Positions 56,396 through 64,000 of a DNA stretch of 64,000 bases are shown in pieces. Source of the DNA: Rhodovulum sp. MB263 (GTDB lineage Bacteria; Pseudomonadota; Alphaproteobacteria; Rhodobacterales; Rhodobacteraceae); contig NZ_CP020384.1 of NCBI RefSeq assembly GCF_002073975.1, forward strand, positions 1,178,001 to 1,242,000, read 5' to 3'. Position numbers and translations under genes: made by a program. The stretch's first letter is position 1; each line of letters opens with the position of its first letter. The notes under the pieces were generated by a model. That model ran no database searches and was not told where the DNA came from. It saw only the letters and a list, made by a program, of their open reading frames with translations.

Positions 56396-57967
56396 ATGTC
56401 CAACCTCCGCGATGCCGCGATGAGTTCCAAGGCCTGGCCCTTCGAAGAGGCCCGGAAGCTGCTCAAGCGCGCCGAGAAGGGGGCCGCGGACAAGGGCCAT
56501 ATCCTGTTCGAGACCGGCTACGGTCCCTCGGGCCTGCCCCATATGGGCACGTTCGGCGAAGTGCTGCGCACGACGATGATCCGCCGCGCCTTCGAGGCGA
56601 TCTCGGACATTCCGACCCGGCTGATCTGCTTTTCGGACGACATGGACGGCATGCGCAAGGTGCCCGGCAATGTTCCCAACCAGGAGCTTCTGCACGAGAA
56701 CCTGCAGCGTCCGCTGACCTCGGTGCCCGACCCGTTCGGCGAATATGAGAGCTTCGGCGATCACAACAACGCCATGCTACGGCGTTTCCTCGACACTTTC
56801 GGCTTCGAATACGAGTTCTATTCGGCGACCGAGTTCTACCGCTCGGGCCGGTTCGACGACACGCTGAAGCTGGCGACCGAACGCTATGACGAGATCATGA
56901 AGGTCATGCTGAAATCGCTGCGCGACGAGCGTCAGCAGACCTATTCGATCTTCCTGCCGGTCCATCCCGAGACGGGGCGGGTGCTTTATGTGCCGATGAA
57001 GCATGTCGATGCCGCGAACCACACCGTCACCTTCGATGACGAGACCGGCCGCGAATGGACGCTGCCGGTGACGGGCGGCAACGTAAAGCTGCAGTGGAAG
57101 CCCGATTTCGGCGCGCGCTGGGCCGCGCTCGGCGTCGATTTCGAGATGTATGGCAAGGACCATTCCACCAACACGCCGATCTATGACCGGATCTGCGAGA
57201 TCCTCGGCGGCAGGAAGCCCGAGCATTTCACCTATGAGCTCTTCCTCGACGAGAATGGCGAGAAGATCTCGAAATCGAAGGGCAACGGGCTGACCATCGA
57301 CGAATGGCTGAGCTATGCCTCGACCGAGAGCCTGAGCTATTTCATGTACCAGAAGCCCAAGACCGCCAAGCGGCTGTGGTGGGACGTGATCCCGAAGGCG
57401 GTGGACGAGTATCATCAGCAGTTGCGCGCCTATCCGGGGCAGGAGCCGAAGGCGCAGATCGACAACCCGGTCTGGCATATCCATGGCGGCATCCCGCCCG
57501 AAAGCCGGATGGTGGTGCCCTTCGCGATGCTTCTGAACCTGGCCTCGGTGGCGGGGGCGACCGACAAGGACGGGCTGTGGGGCTTCATCAAACGCTATGC
57601 GCCCGAGGCCTCGCCCGAGACCCATCCCGACCTCGATCAGGCGGCGGCCTTCGCGGTGCGCTATTTCCATGATTTCGTGGCGCCGCATCGCCAGTTCCGC
57701 GCCCCCGATGCAAAGGAACGCGCGGCGATGGAGGATCTCGTTGCCCGGCTGAAGCTCTGGGAGGGCGGACAGGATGCCGAAGAGCTGCAAAGCCTCGTCT
57801 TCGCGGTCGGCAAGGATCACGGGTTCGACCCGTTGCGCGACTGGTTCAAGGCGCTTTACGAGGTGCTGCTGGGCGCGAGCCAGGGGCCGCGCTTCGGCGG
57901 GTTCATCGCGCTTTACGGCATCGACGAGACGGTGCGGCTGATCGAGGATGCGCTGGCGCGCGGCTGA
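56396..57967 (+). CDS. lysS: Lysyl-tRNA synthetase, class I
   Basis: 523 residues from ATG 56396, normal for the class I form. It is unrelated to the common class II enzyme. HIGH-type motif: [28 protein letters not shown]-type motif: [18 protein letters not shown]. Also [20 protein letters not shown] and [21 protein letters not shown], both typical. It charges tRNA-Lys. Class I LysRS is characteristic of alphaproteobacteria and archaea, supporting the lineage. Divergent from the TerB-like gene and convergent with the CHAD gene. Confidence 0.97.
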   Translation: MSNLRDAAMSSKAWPFEEARKLLKRAEKGAADKGHILFETGYGPSGLPHMGTFGEVLRTTMIRRAFEAISDIPTRLICFSDDMDGMRKVPGNVPNQELLHENLQRPLTSVPDPFGEYESFGDHNNAMLRRFLDTFGFEYEFYSATEFYRSGRFDDTLKLATERYDEIMKVMLKSLRDERQQTYSIFLPVHPETGRVLYVPMKHVDAANHTVTFDDETGREWTLPVTGGNVKLQWKPDFGARWAALGVDFEMYGKDHSTNTPIYDRICEILGGRKPEHFTYELFLDENGEKISKSKGNGLTIDEWLSYASTESLSYFMYQKPKTAKRLWWDVIPKAVDEYHQQLRAYPGQEPKAQIDNPVWHIHGGIPPESRMVVPFAMLLNLASVAGATDKDGLWGFIKRYAPEASPETHPDLDQAAAFAVRYFHDFVAPHRQFRAPDAKERAAMEDLVARLKLWEGGQDAEELQSLVFAVGKDHGFDPLRDWFKALYEVLLGASQGPRFGGFIALYGIDETVRLIEDALARG

Positions 57968-58004
57968 GCCGCCCGTGATCCGATTGATTGCAGGCGTCGA
58001 GCCT

Positions 58005-58904
58005 TCAGGCCCGGCGCCAGGCCTTCCAGCGCCGTTTCCAGAGGCGTCCGAATGTCCCGCCGGGCTGGCTGAAGAGCTTCCTGCCCAGCTTCTGTGCCCT
58101 TGCCGCAAGTTCCGCCTGCCGGGCCGCGATCCGGGCGCAAAGCTCGGCGCGCAGTTCAGGACCGCCGGGCAGGTCGGGGCTGGCCGCGACATGGGCGCCG
58201 AGCAGCGCGAGATCGTGATGTTCTCCGAGAAGCTCCGAGAGCCGGTCGATCCGCTCCGAGCGCCGGCGCAGCCGCTCGGGCCCGAGGGGGCGCATGAGCC
58301 GGGTATGGAAGCCGTGATATCTGACGCGCTTGCGCCAGTCGTGTAGCTGGGCGTCCTTCGGTCTGCGCGCGGCGGCCCTCTGGCCGCTTCTGGCGCGGGC
58401 GAAGGTGCGTTCGAGCCCCCGCCGCAACGGCCGGAAACCATGGCCGTAAAGCGTCCAGCTCCGGGCCCGTTCGCGCAGGGCCACCATGGTTTCGCGGAAG
58501 GCGGCCAGATCGGCCTCGATATCCGTCCGCGCCATGGCGCGCGCGCGCCCCGCCAGCAGATGCGCCCGCAACGGCGCGACCCCGACCGGAAGGTCCGACA
58601 GCCGTCCGGCCGCGGCCAGACGGTCGAAGGCCTCGATCATGCTGTCGCGGTCGCGCAGGGCCGACAGCCGCCGTGCAGCGTCGCGGATCGCCGCGTTCTC
58701 GCGGGCATAGGCGGGAAAGTCGGGCCGGACCATCCGGATCAGGGCGCGCAGCTTCTTGCTGCGTTTGCGCAGCGCATGCACCTTCTCGGTAAGCCCGAGG
58801 CGCGGCGCGTCGAGCTCGGCCAGTGCCGCGTCGATTTCCTCGACCGCGATCCGCCGCAGCGCGGCTTCGGTGGTCTTGTCCGAGCGTTTCAGGCGGTAGG
58901 TCAT
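58005..58904 (-). CDS. CHAD domain protein
   Basis: 299 residues from ATG 58904 (MTYRLKRSDKTTEAALRR); upstream in-frame codons exist but no good ribosome site was found. CHAD hallmarks: conserved His and Lys/Arg clusters in EKVHALRKRSKKLRALIRMVRPDF, RDRDSMIEAFDRL, and LHDWRKRVRYHGFHTRLM with LSELLGEHHDLALL. Very basic overall. CHAD proteins bind polyphosphate. A CYTH domain, often fused or adjacent, is absent. Confidence 0.88.
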   Translation of the reverse strand: MTYRLKRSDKTTEAALRRIAVEEIDAALAELDAPRLGLTEKVHALRKRSKKLRALIRMVRPDFPAYARENAAIRDAARRLSALRDRDSMIEAFDRLAAAGRLSDLPVGVAPLRAHLLAGRARAMARTDIEADLAAFRETMVALRERARSWTLYGHGFRPLRRGLERTFARARSGQRAAARRPKDAQLHDWRKRVRYHGFHTRLMRPLGPERLRRRSERIDRLSELLGEHHDLALLGAHVAASPDLPGGPELRAELCARIAARQAELAARAQKLGRKLFSQPGGTFGRLWKRRWKAWRRA

Positions 58905-59060
58905 GTCGGAAAGCGTCGTCTTCGTGAACTCGCATGGAACCGGAATGCCTCCGATGCCTAGGCGCGGATTGTGAGCCTTTTGTGACAGCGGTGGAAGCAT
59001 TGCGGGCCGGGATTGGGTGGGCCGGGGCGGTCTGCTCTCACGCTGCCGCGAAAACGGGCA

Positions 59061-59540
59061 TCAGCCGGTCAGATCGGCGGCGTCGAGCCGGAAGGCCTGC
59101 CCGAATCCGCCATTCAGATGCCCGGATTGCGGCATCAGCCGGACGAAATGGAAATCGGTGAAATCGACATAGAGCCGGGCCTTGGGCTGCTGCCTCAGAT
59201 AGGTTTCGCGCAGTGCCGCCCGGTCGGCGGGGCAGGTGACGAAGACCGCGCGGGCCTGCAATGTCAGCCGCGGATGGGTCAGCGGATTGCCTTTGGGGCC
59301 CGGTTCGCCCAGCAGGAGCGAGCAGTCGGGACAGGCGCGGAGCGCCGTCGTATGCGGCGCCAGATCCGAGACCAGCGTCACCGGCAGACCGTCCGGCCCC
59401 TGCGTCAGCGCGATTCGCGTGACGAAGGGTGCGCCGTCGCGCAGCACTGCCAGCGCCGCGAACCGGGCCCCGGCGATCAGCTTGCGGGCCAGCGCCAAGG
59501 CGGTGGCATCGACCGGGCGAAACGGGTCGCTGGTCGCCAT
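59061..59540 (-). CDS. HugZ-like pyridoxamine 5'-phosphate oxidase family protein
   Basis: 159 residues. A split-barrel FMN/heme-binding fold: ARKLIAGARFAALAVLRDGAPFVTRIALTQGPDGLPVTLVSDLAPHTTALRACPDCSLLLGEPGPKGNPLTHPRLTLQARAVFV. The C-terminal YVDFTDFHFVRLMPQSGHLNGGFGQAF matches HugZ-type proteins that bind heme or flavin. It is shorter than heme oxygenase HugZ with its C-terminal extension, so activity is uncertain. It lies seven bases downstream of pgeF on the same strand. Confidence 0.82.
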   Translation of the reverse strand: MATSDPFRPVDATALALARKLIAGARFAALAVLRDGAPFVTRIALTQGPDGLPVTLVSDLAPHTTALRACPDCSLLLGEPGPKGNPLTHPRLTLQARAVFVTCPADRAALRETYLRQQPKARLYVDFTDFHFVRLMPQSGHLNGGFGQAFRLDAADLTG

Positions 59541-59547
59541 GCCGGGC

Positions 59548-60303
59548 TTACAGCCGGATCGTCGAGATCAGCCGCCCGTAATCGGCCTCGCCGACATGCA
59601 CGCTGCGCCGGTAGGAAAAGAACCGCTCGGGGTCGGAATAGGTGCAATGCCGGGTCCAGGCCGCCTGGCCGATACCGGCGCCCCGCAGCCGCGCGAGGCT
59701 GAAGCCCGGCAGGTCGAACTGCATCCGGTCGCCATGGCCGGCGGCGAAGAACCGTGCCGAATCCGGGTCTTCGCTCAGGAAGGCGTCAAGGAAGTCGGGA
59801 CCCACCTCATAGGCACGCTGGCTGATCGTGGGGCCGATCACCGCGGTCGTCTCCGCGCGCCGGGCGCCGAGCGCCTCCATCGCCTCGAGCGTGGCCTCGA
59901 GAATGCCGCCAAGCGCGCCGCGCCAGCCGGCATGGGCCGCGCCGACCACGCCGGCGCCGTGATCGGCGAAGAGAACCGGCTGGCAGTCGGCGGTCAGCAC
60001 GCCCAGCGCCAGGTCGGGCTGCCGCGTTACCATCGCATCGGCGCGCAGCGGGGTTTCGGGCAGGGCCTCTATCACCGCGACAGCCGCGGAATGCACCTGG
60101 TGAACGGTGACCAGCCGGTCGTTCTTCACCCCCATCGCGCCTGCCACCCGGTTGCGGTTGATCGCCACCGCCTCGGACAGATCCGACGAGCCGCCGCCGC
60201 AATTCAGGCCCGCGAATACCCCCGAAGAGGCGCCGCCGCGGCGGGTGAAGAACCCGTGGCGGAGCGGAGCCAGCGCGTCAGAGGTGAGTATTTCCAGAGT
60301 CAT
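59548..60303 (-). CDS. pgeF: Laccase-domain protein, purine nucleoside phosphorylase-like PgeF/YfiH
   Basis: 251 residues from ATG 60303, overlapping the previous stop (ATGA). COG1496 segments: LRHGFFTRRGGASSGVFAGLN, VTVHQVHSAAVAVI, ALGVLTADCQPVLFADHGAGVVGAAHAGWRGALGGILEATLEAM, GPTISQRAYEVGPDFL and FFSYRRSVHVGEADYGRLISTIRL. The His/Cys zinc ligands (VHQVHS, TADCQP, AHAGWRG) are intact. These proteins act on purine nucleosides or correct peptidoglycan precursors; sequence does not settle which. Follows the midA-type gene in one operon. Confidence 0.92.
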   Translation of the reverse strand: MTLEILTSDALAPLRHGFFTRRGGASSGVFAGLNCGGGSSDLSEAVAINRNRVAGAMGVKNDRLVTVHQVHSAAVAVIEALPETPLRADAMVTRQPDLALGVLTADCQPVLFADHGAGVVGAAHAGWRGALGGILEATLEAMEALGARRAETTAVIGPTISQRAYEVGPDFLDAFLSEDPDSARFFAAGHGDRMQFDLPGFSLARLRGAGIGQAAWTRHCTYSDPERFFSYRRSVHVGEADYGRLISTIRL

Positions 60304-61370
60304 GACTGCAGTCCTGGCGGATCGGGAGCGTGTGCGGGGGTGAGGGCGAGCGTCTTGAAGAGCGTTCCCATTTCCTCGGGATGGGTCAAGCGGCGATGTG
60401 CGGCGAGATGTCCTGCAAGGGCATCGCCGGCAAGGTTTCGCGCCAGAATCTCGGTTCGGGCCGCAATTCCCAGTCGTTCGAGAAAGGCGCCCTGCGGCAC
60501 GGGGCCGCTGACCTGCAGGCCGGTTGCGGCCCGGGCCAGCGCCTCGAAATCGACATGCGCGGTCAGGTCGGCCTCGCCGGGATGGGCCAGGACCGGCTCG
60601 GGCCGGTGCGCGCGCAGCGCCTGCAGGGTGTCGCCAAGGCTGTGCCAGCCGCCGTAATCGACGATCAGCGTCGCGCCGCCATGGGCGGAAATCCGCGCGG
60701 CGAGGCGCGCGAGGATGGTCTCGGCGGCGGTGCAGGTCTCGACGATGTCGCCGGGCGTGGTATCGGCAAGCCGGTGATCGAGCGCGGCCAGCGGCAAGGG
60801 CGCAGACAGCCCGAGGCTCAGCCGCCCGCCGTCGAGCCCGACCAGACGCTCGCACCAGCCGGCGGCGTCGCGCTGGAACTGGCGGATCGGCAGGGCGTCG
60901 AAGAATTCGTTGGCAATCAGGAAAAGCGGCGCCTCGGGCAGCGCGTCGACGCTGTCGAGCCAGGCGATGTCCTGCTCGGGCAGGGTTGCACGCTGGCGGG
61001 CCCTGAGATGGGGCGAGGTCTCGACAAGATGCAGCCGCGCGGCGGCGTGAAACCCCGGCACGCCCCGTGTCGCGCGCCAGAGATCGGCCATCAGCGTGCC
61101 GCGCCCGGGGCCCAGCTCGGCCAGGGTGAAGGGGGCGGGCGCGCCCTGGTCGAGCCAGACCTGCGCGAGCCAGAGCCCCAGAAGCTCGCCGAACATCTGG
61201 CTGATCTCGGGGGCGGTGGTGAAATCGCCCGACAGTCCGAACGGGTCGCGGGTGCTGTAATAGCCATGTTCGGGATGCATCAGGCAATCGGTCATGAACT
61301 CGGCGATGCTGATGGGGCCGGTCGCGGCGATTCGCCGGGCGAGAAGGCGGGCGAGCGGGGTTTCGGTCAT
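60300..61370 (-). CDS. MidA/NDUFAF7 family SAM-dependent methyltransferase
   Basis: 356 residues. DUF185 features: [49 protein letters not shown] at the start, the SAM motif [18 protein letters not shown], and [23 protein letters not shown]7 methylates an arginine of complex I subunit NDUFS2 in mitochondria; a similar bacterial role is inferred. Its ATG overlaps the lgt stop, and its stop overlaps the pgeF start. Confidence 0.93.
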   Translation of the reverse strand: MTETPLARLLARRIAATGPISIAEFMTDCLMHPEHGYYSTRDPFGLSGDFTTAPEISQMFGELLGLWLAQVWLDQGAPAPFTLAELGPGRGTLMADLWRATRGVPGFHAAARLHLVETSPHLRARQRATLPEQDIAWLDSVDALPEAPLFLIANEFFDALPIRQFQRDAAGWCERLVGLDGGRLSLGLSAPLPLAALDHRLADTTPGDIVETCTAAETILARLAARISAHGGATLIVDYGGWHSLGDTLQALRAHRPEPVLAHPGEADLTAHVDFEALARAATGLQVSGPVPQGAFLERLGIAARTEILARNLAGDALAGHLAAHRRLTHPEEMGTLFKTLALTPAHAPDPPGLQS

Positions 61371-62257
61371 GTCCGGGGCCTTGCCGCGTGCAGGATGAGG
61401 CCGAGGCCGAACGCGATCATCGGCATAGACAGCAACTGGCCCATGGTCAGCCCGTAGCCCTGCCAGTGCAGGGCAAGCCCGAGCGGGTTGCCGGGGCCTG
61501 CGAATTGCGCATCGGGCTGGCGGAGGAACTCGACCGCGAAGCGCGCGAGCCCGTAACCGGTGAAGAAGGTTCCGGCGATCCGTCCGGGCGCCTCGAGCGC
61601 GCCGCGGGCCAGCGCGAGCCAGAGCAGGAGCCCGCCGAGCAGAAGGCCCTCCAGCCCGGCCTCGTAGAGCTGCGAGGGGTGGCGGGCGCAGGGCAGGCTG
61701 TTCCAGTCGGGGCAGTATTGCGCGGCTGCGCCCGGAAAGACGACGGCCCAGGGCAGATCCGAGGGACGGCCCCAGAGCTCGGCATTGATGAAATTCGCGA
61801 TCCGTCCGAAGAAGAGGCCGATGGGCACTGCGAGCGCGAGCGCGTCCGCAGCCGGCAGAAGCGGAACGGCCTGTTTGCGGGTGAAGATCACGAGCGCGGC
61901 CATCACCCCCAGAAGGCCGCCATGGAAGGACATCCCGCCATGCCAGAGCATCGGGATCTCCCAGGGGGCCTGGAGGTATTCATGGGGCTTGTAGAACAGC
62001 ACGAAGCCCAGCCTTCCGCCGAGGATCACGCCCAGCACGATCCAGGTCAGAAGCTCTTCGACCTGATCGGGGCGCATCGGCGGGCGGGATCCGGCCCAGA
62101 TCCGGTCGCGGCGCATCAGCGCGACGACGAGGCGCCAGCCAAGCACGATGCCCGCGATATAGGCGAGCGCGTACCAGCGCAGCGCAAAATCGAGGCCGAA
62201 GACCGAGATCGAGAAGATCTCGGGGCTGAGGTCGGGGAAAGAGAGTACCGCTTGCAT
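61367..62257 (-). CDS. lgt: Prolipoprotein diacylglyceryl transferase Lgt
   Basis: 296 residues from ATG 62257 ([17 protein letters not shown]). Polytopic inner membrane enzyme with seven or so helices. Signature [14 protein letters not shown] and the Lgt motif [26 protein letters not shown] are present, with [16 protein letters not shown]. It attaches diacylglycerol to the lipobox Cys of prolipoproteins such as BamD. Heads the lgt-midA-pgeF run; divergent from ubiK. Confidence 0.97.
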   Translation of the reverse strand: MQAVLSFPDLSPEIFSISVFGLDFALRWYALAYIAGIVLGWRLVVALMRRDRIWAGSRPPMRPDQVEELLTWIVLGVILGGRLGFVLFYKPHEYLQAPWEIPMLWHGGMSFHGGLLGVMAALVIFTRKQAVPLLPAADALALAVPIGLFFGRIANFINAELWGRPSDLPWAVVFPGAAAQYCPDWNSLPCARHPSQLYEAGLEGLLLGGLLLWLALARGALEAPGRIAGTFFTGYGLARFAVEFLRQPDAQFAGPGNPLGLALHWQGYGLTMGQLLSMPMIAFGLGLILHAARPRT

Positions 62258-62368
62258 CCTGGGTCTTCTGTTCTCTGTGCGGCGCGGCGAAGTCAACCTT
62301 GAGCTTGGCGCGCCTGCGGGCCATATAGGGCGCGATTGTGAAAGCCAGTATAAAAGCCAGAGGCCGCC

Positions 62369-62608
62369 ATGCAGACCCGCAACAAATTTCTCGACGACAT
62401 GTCGAAGCTGATGACGAATGCCATGGGTGTGGCCCAGGGGGCCAAGGACGAAGCCGAGACCGCCATGAAGAGTATGCTCGACCGTTGGCTCGCCGACCGG
62501 AATTTCGTGACGCGTGAGGAATTCGACGCGGTGCGGGCGATGGCGCAGAAGGCGCGCGAGGAGAACGAGGCGCTCAAAGCCCGGATCGCGGCGCTGGAAG
62601 CGAAATAG
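62369..62608 (+). CDS. ubiK: Ubiquinone biosynthesis accessory factor UbiK (BMFP)
   Basis: 79 residues. It matches the BMFP family: [78 protein letters not shown]. The N-terminal amphipathic helix and C-terminal leucine-type coiled coil are clear. UbiK binds UbiJ and membranes to support late ubiquinone steps. Divergent from lgt. Confidence 0.9.
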   Translation: MQTRNKFLDDMSKLMTNAMGVAQGAKDEAETAMKSMLDRWLADRNFVTREEFDAVRAMAQKAREENEALKARIAALEAK

Positions 62609-62638
62609 GCGGCGCTCTGCGCGGCGGCCGCCAGGGGG

Positions 62639-62659
62639 CGAATTTTCGACGAAAATTCG
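62639..62659. terminator. Palindrome downstream of ubiK, sister of the one at 5928
   Basis: CGAATTTTCG, one A, CGAAAATTCG: perfect ten-base arms. It lies 31 bases after ubiK and shares its core (TTTTCGNCGAAAA) with the copy between mltG and recN. Likely terminator or family intergenic repeat. Confidence 0.6.
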
Positions 62660-63038
62660 TTCTAGGGCAAAGCGGCGCGTCCCGCCGCGGGCCTTGTCCG
62701 GTCTGCTGCCGCAGCCGGGCTTTATCCGTCTCACGGCATCGGCGGATCCTGTCTGGCATCCCGCCTTTGCCAGCCTTTGTCGGCCCGGACCCGGATCTGA
62801 CATGGGGCTGTGCCCCCCGGGCGGTCCCGCTGTCCGTCTTTGCCCCTCTGGATCGTCGCGCGCCGGATAACGGGCCGCCTCTCCGCATCGGAAGATGGTC
62901 TCTTTCCCTGTCCGGTTCCGCTCGGCCGTCATCGCGATGGCGCAAGGCAACCCGCGCCGTCTGATGGGCCCGGAGGCCGTGCGCGGTCCGGCCGGCCTTC
63001 CGAGAGCTTTGGCCGGAGACCGTCCGGCAGGGATCTCT

Positions 63039-63047
63039 TTATCCACA
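63039..63047 (+). promoter_or_regulatory. Perfect DnaA box TTATCCACA
   Basis: Exact match to the strong DnaA-binding 9-mer. Rare by chance in DNA of this GC content; a near match follows at 63087. Confidence 0.55.
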
Positions 63048-63086
63048 GATCCCCGACGCGTTCCGGATTTCCGCGTCACGCCTGAA

Positions 63087-63095
63087 TTGTCCACA
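63087..63095 (+). promoter_or_regulatory. DnaA-box-like TTGTCCACA
   Basis: One mismatch from the consensus, same orientation as the perfect box 48 bases upstream, leading into an AT-rich stretch. Confidence 0.45.
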
Positions 63096-63264
63096 AGATA
63101 TTGCGGTCTGTCTTTCAAACTTAACAAAAATCCACTTTACAGCCTCCGGCTTTGCCCTCACCATATTTTGTAAGGAAACGGGGGTGCTCCCCCGGACCTA
63201 GAGCAAGAGCCAAAGCCTAGTGGGCCTCGGTCCAGCCTGGGCTAGACCGAAAGCGAGGCCGGGC

Positions 63265-63768
63265 ATGAGCTATACCGAAGATTACCTGCTGAGCGACGAG
63301 ATCCATCCCATCGACCTGGTCGAGACTCTCGCCTCGCATCATGACTGGGAATTCGACCGTGTCACCGATGACCAGATCGCGATGGCGGTGGTCGGCCAGT
63401 GGCGGACCTATTCGATCACCCTGGCCTGGTCGGCCTTCGACGAGACGCTGCGGCTGGTCTGCACCTTCGAGATGGAGCCCCCGCCCGAACGTCTGCCGGT
63501 GCTTTACGAGACGCTCAATGCCACCAATGACATGTGCTGGGCCGGAGCCTTCACCTTCTGGCACGATCAGCGGCTCATGGTCTGGCGCCACGGGCTGATG
63601 CTGTCGGGCGGGCAGACCGCAAGCCCGGAGCAGATCGACCAGCTGATCCAGGCGGCGGTGTCCTCCTGCGAGCGCTTCTACCCGGCCTTCCAGCTGGTGG
63701 TCTGGGCCGACCGCACGCCCGCCAATGCCCTGCAGGTCGCCATTGCGGATGCCTACGGGCGCGCCTAA
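63265..63768 (+). CDS. YbjN domain protein
   Basis: 167 residues from ATG 63265 (MSYTEDYLLSDEIHPIDLVETLASHHDWEFDRVTDDQIAMAV). YbjN-type alpha/beta domain resembling a type III secretion chaperone fold: WRTYSITLAWSAFDETLRLVCTFEME, LPVLYETLNATNDMCWAGAFTFWHDQRLMVWRHGLML, and SCERFYPAFQLVVWADRTPANALQVAIADAYGRA. Function not established. Followed by proC in the same direction. Confidence 0.88.
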   Translation: MSYTEDYLLSDEIHPIDLVETLASHHDWEFDRVTDDQIAMAVVGQWRTYSITLAWSAFDETLRLVCTFEMEPPPERLPVLYETLNATNDMCWAGAFTFWHDQRLMVWRHGLMLSGGQTASPEQIDQLIQAAVSSCERFYPAFQLVVWADRTPANALQVAIADAYGRA

Positions 63769-63800
63769 CCTCCGGCCCCGACAGGCAGAAGGGGCATATC

Positions 63801-64000
63801 ATGGAATTCGACGACCTTTCCGCCCGGGGGCTGGTGCTTCTGGGCTGCGGCAAGATGGGATCGGCGCTGCTCGAGGGCTGGCTGAAGCGCGGCCTGCCCG
63901 CAGGTGCGGTCTGGGTGCTCGATCCGCACCCCTCCGACTGGCTGCGCGCACGGGCCGCCGAGGGGCTTCATCTCAACGAGGATCTGCCCGGGGCGCCCGC
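63801..64000 (+). CDS. proC: Pyrroline-5-carboxylate reductase, N-terminal part (cut by window end)
   Basis: The first ~66 codons are visible from ATG 63801, preceded by AGAAGGGG. The Rossmann motif LVLLGCGKMGSALLEGWLKRGLPAGAVWVLDP matches ProC, the NAD(P)H-dependent last enzyme of proline synthesis. The ending is outside the window. Follows the YbjN gene by 32 bases, so probably cotranscribed. Confidence 0.88.
   Translation, partial: MEFDDLSARGLVLLGCGKMGSALLEGWLKRGLPAGAVWVLDPHPSDWLRARAAEGLHLNEDLPGAP

Larger units (their letters stand above)
62609..63264. other. 656-bp intergenic region with DnaA-box-like sites
   Basis: No gene seen. Includes a palindromic terminator-like element, two DnaA-box-like sequences about 48 bases apart and, to their right, an AT-rich stretch around 63105-63180, then a 6-bp GC hairpin (CGGGGG, TGCT, CCCCCG at 63179-63194). 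Confidence 0.6.

Overview
The window is a GC-rich alphaproteobacterial chromosome segment. The best fit is the Rhodobacteraceae (Rhodobacter/Rhodovulum-like). The reasons are the distal dcw order ftsW-murG-murC-DUF2484-murB-ddl-ftsQ-ftsA-ftsZ-lpxC-bamD-recN, the bolA/dnaJ-like/cobS/cobT block, a class I lysyl-tRNA synthetase, and strong G/C third-position bias. No rRNA, tRNA or CRISPR array was seen. Genus is inference.

Region by region. 1-3.3 kb: 3' end of the NAD(P)H-hydrate repair gene, a 1.2-kb stretch without a convincing gene, and a membrane-anchored PilZ protein. 3.5-5.9 kb: fabF and mltG, coupled, on plus. 5.97-20.3 kb (all minus): the cell-envelope block ftsW to ftsZ, then lpxC, bamD and recN; a clear intrinsic terminator follows ftsZ. 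20.6-24.2 kb: an FAD-linked oxidase, a CLC chloride transporter and a DUF427 protein. 24.3-32.3 kb: an aminopeptidase P, the aerobic cobaltochelatase subunits cobT and cobS with a small exported protein between them, a J-domain protein and divergent bolA, with a 1.25-kb gene-poor stretch. 32.3-38.8 kb: DUF4177 protein, gatB, a DJ-1/PfpI protein, an SLT lipoprotein, an orphan ABC ATPase, a DHFR-like/TetR operon with a large palindromic operator, and a DUF1413 protein. 39.1-45.5 kb: divergent glpD/glpR, and a TetR-controlled HlyD/EmrB-type efflux pair with two matching operators. 45.5-50 kb: metallophosphoesterase, diacylglycerol-kinase-like protein, YihY, an unrecognised protein and a bactofilin. 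50.18-51.28 kb: back-to-back wrecks of an IS3-family and an IS5-family element. 51.4-64 kb: ettA, nadD, a PBP4-type dacB, a pyrophosphatase-like protein, a TerB-like protein, lysS, a CHAD protein, a HugZ-like protein, pgeF, a MidA-type methyltransferase, lgt, ubiK, a 656-bp intergenic region with DnaA-box-like sequences, a YbjN protein and the start of proC.

Most of the window is conserved housekeeping sequence: fatty acid synthesis, peptidoglycan synthesis and division, lipid A and outer-membrane assembly, cobalamin cobalt insertion, translation and NAD synthesis. Short stop/start overlaps show tight operons (fabF-mltG; ftsW-murG-murC; DUF2484-membrane protein-murB; ddl-ftsQ-ftsA; lgt-midA-pgeF; DHFR-tetR; dagK-metallophosphoesterase). 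The accessory signals are the efflux and DHFR/TetR modules, the nested IS wreck, and several intergenic palindromes. I found no convincing wholly new multi-gene system; the strongest leads are regulatory sites and a few uncharacterised proteins.
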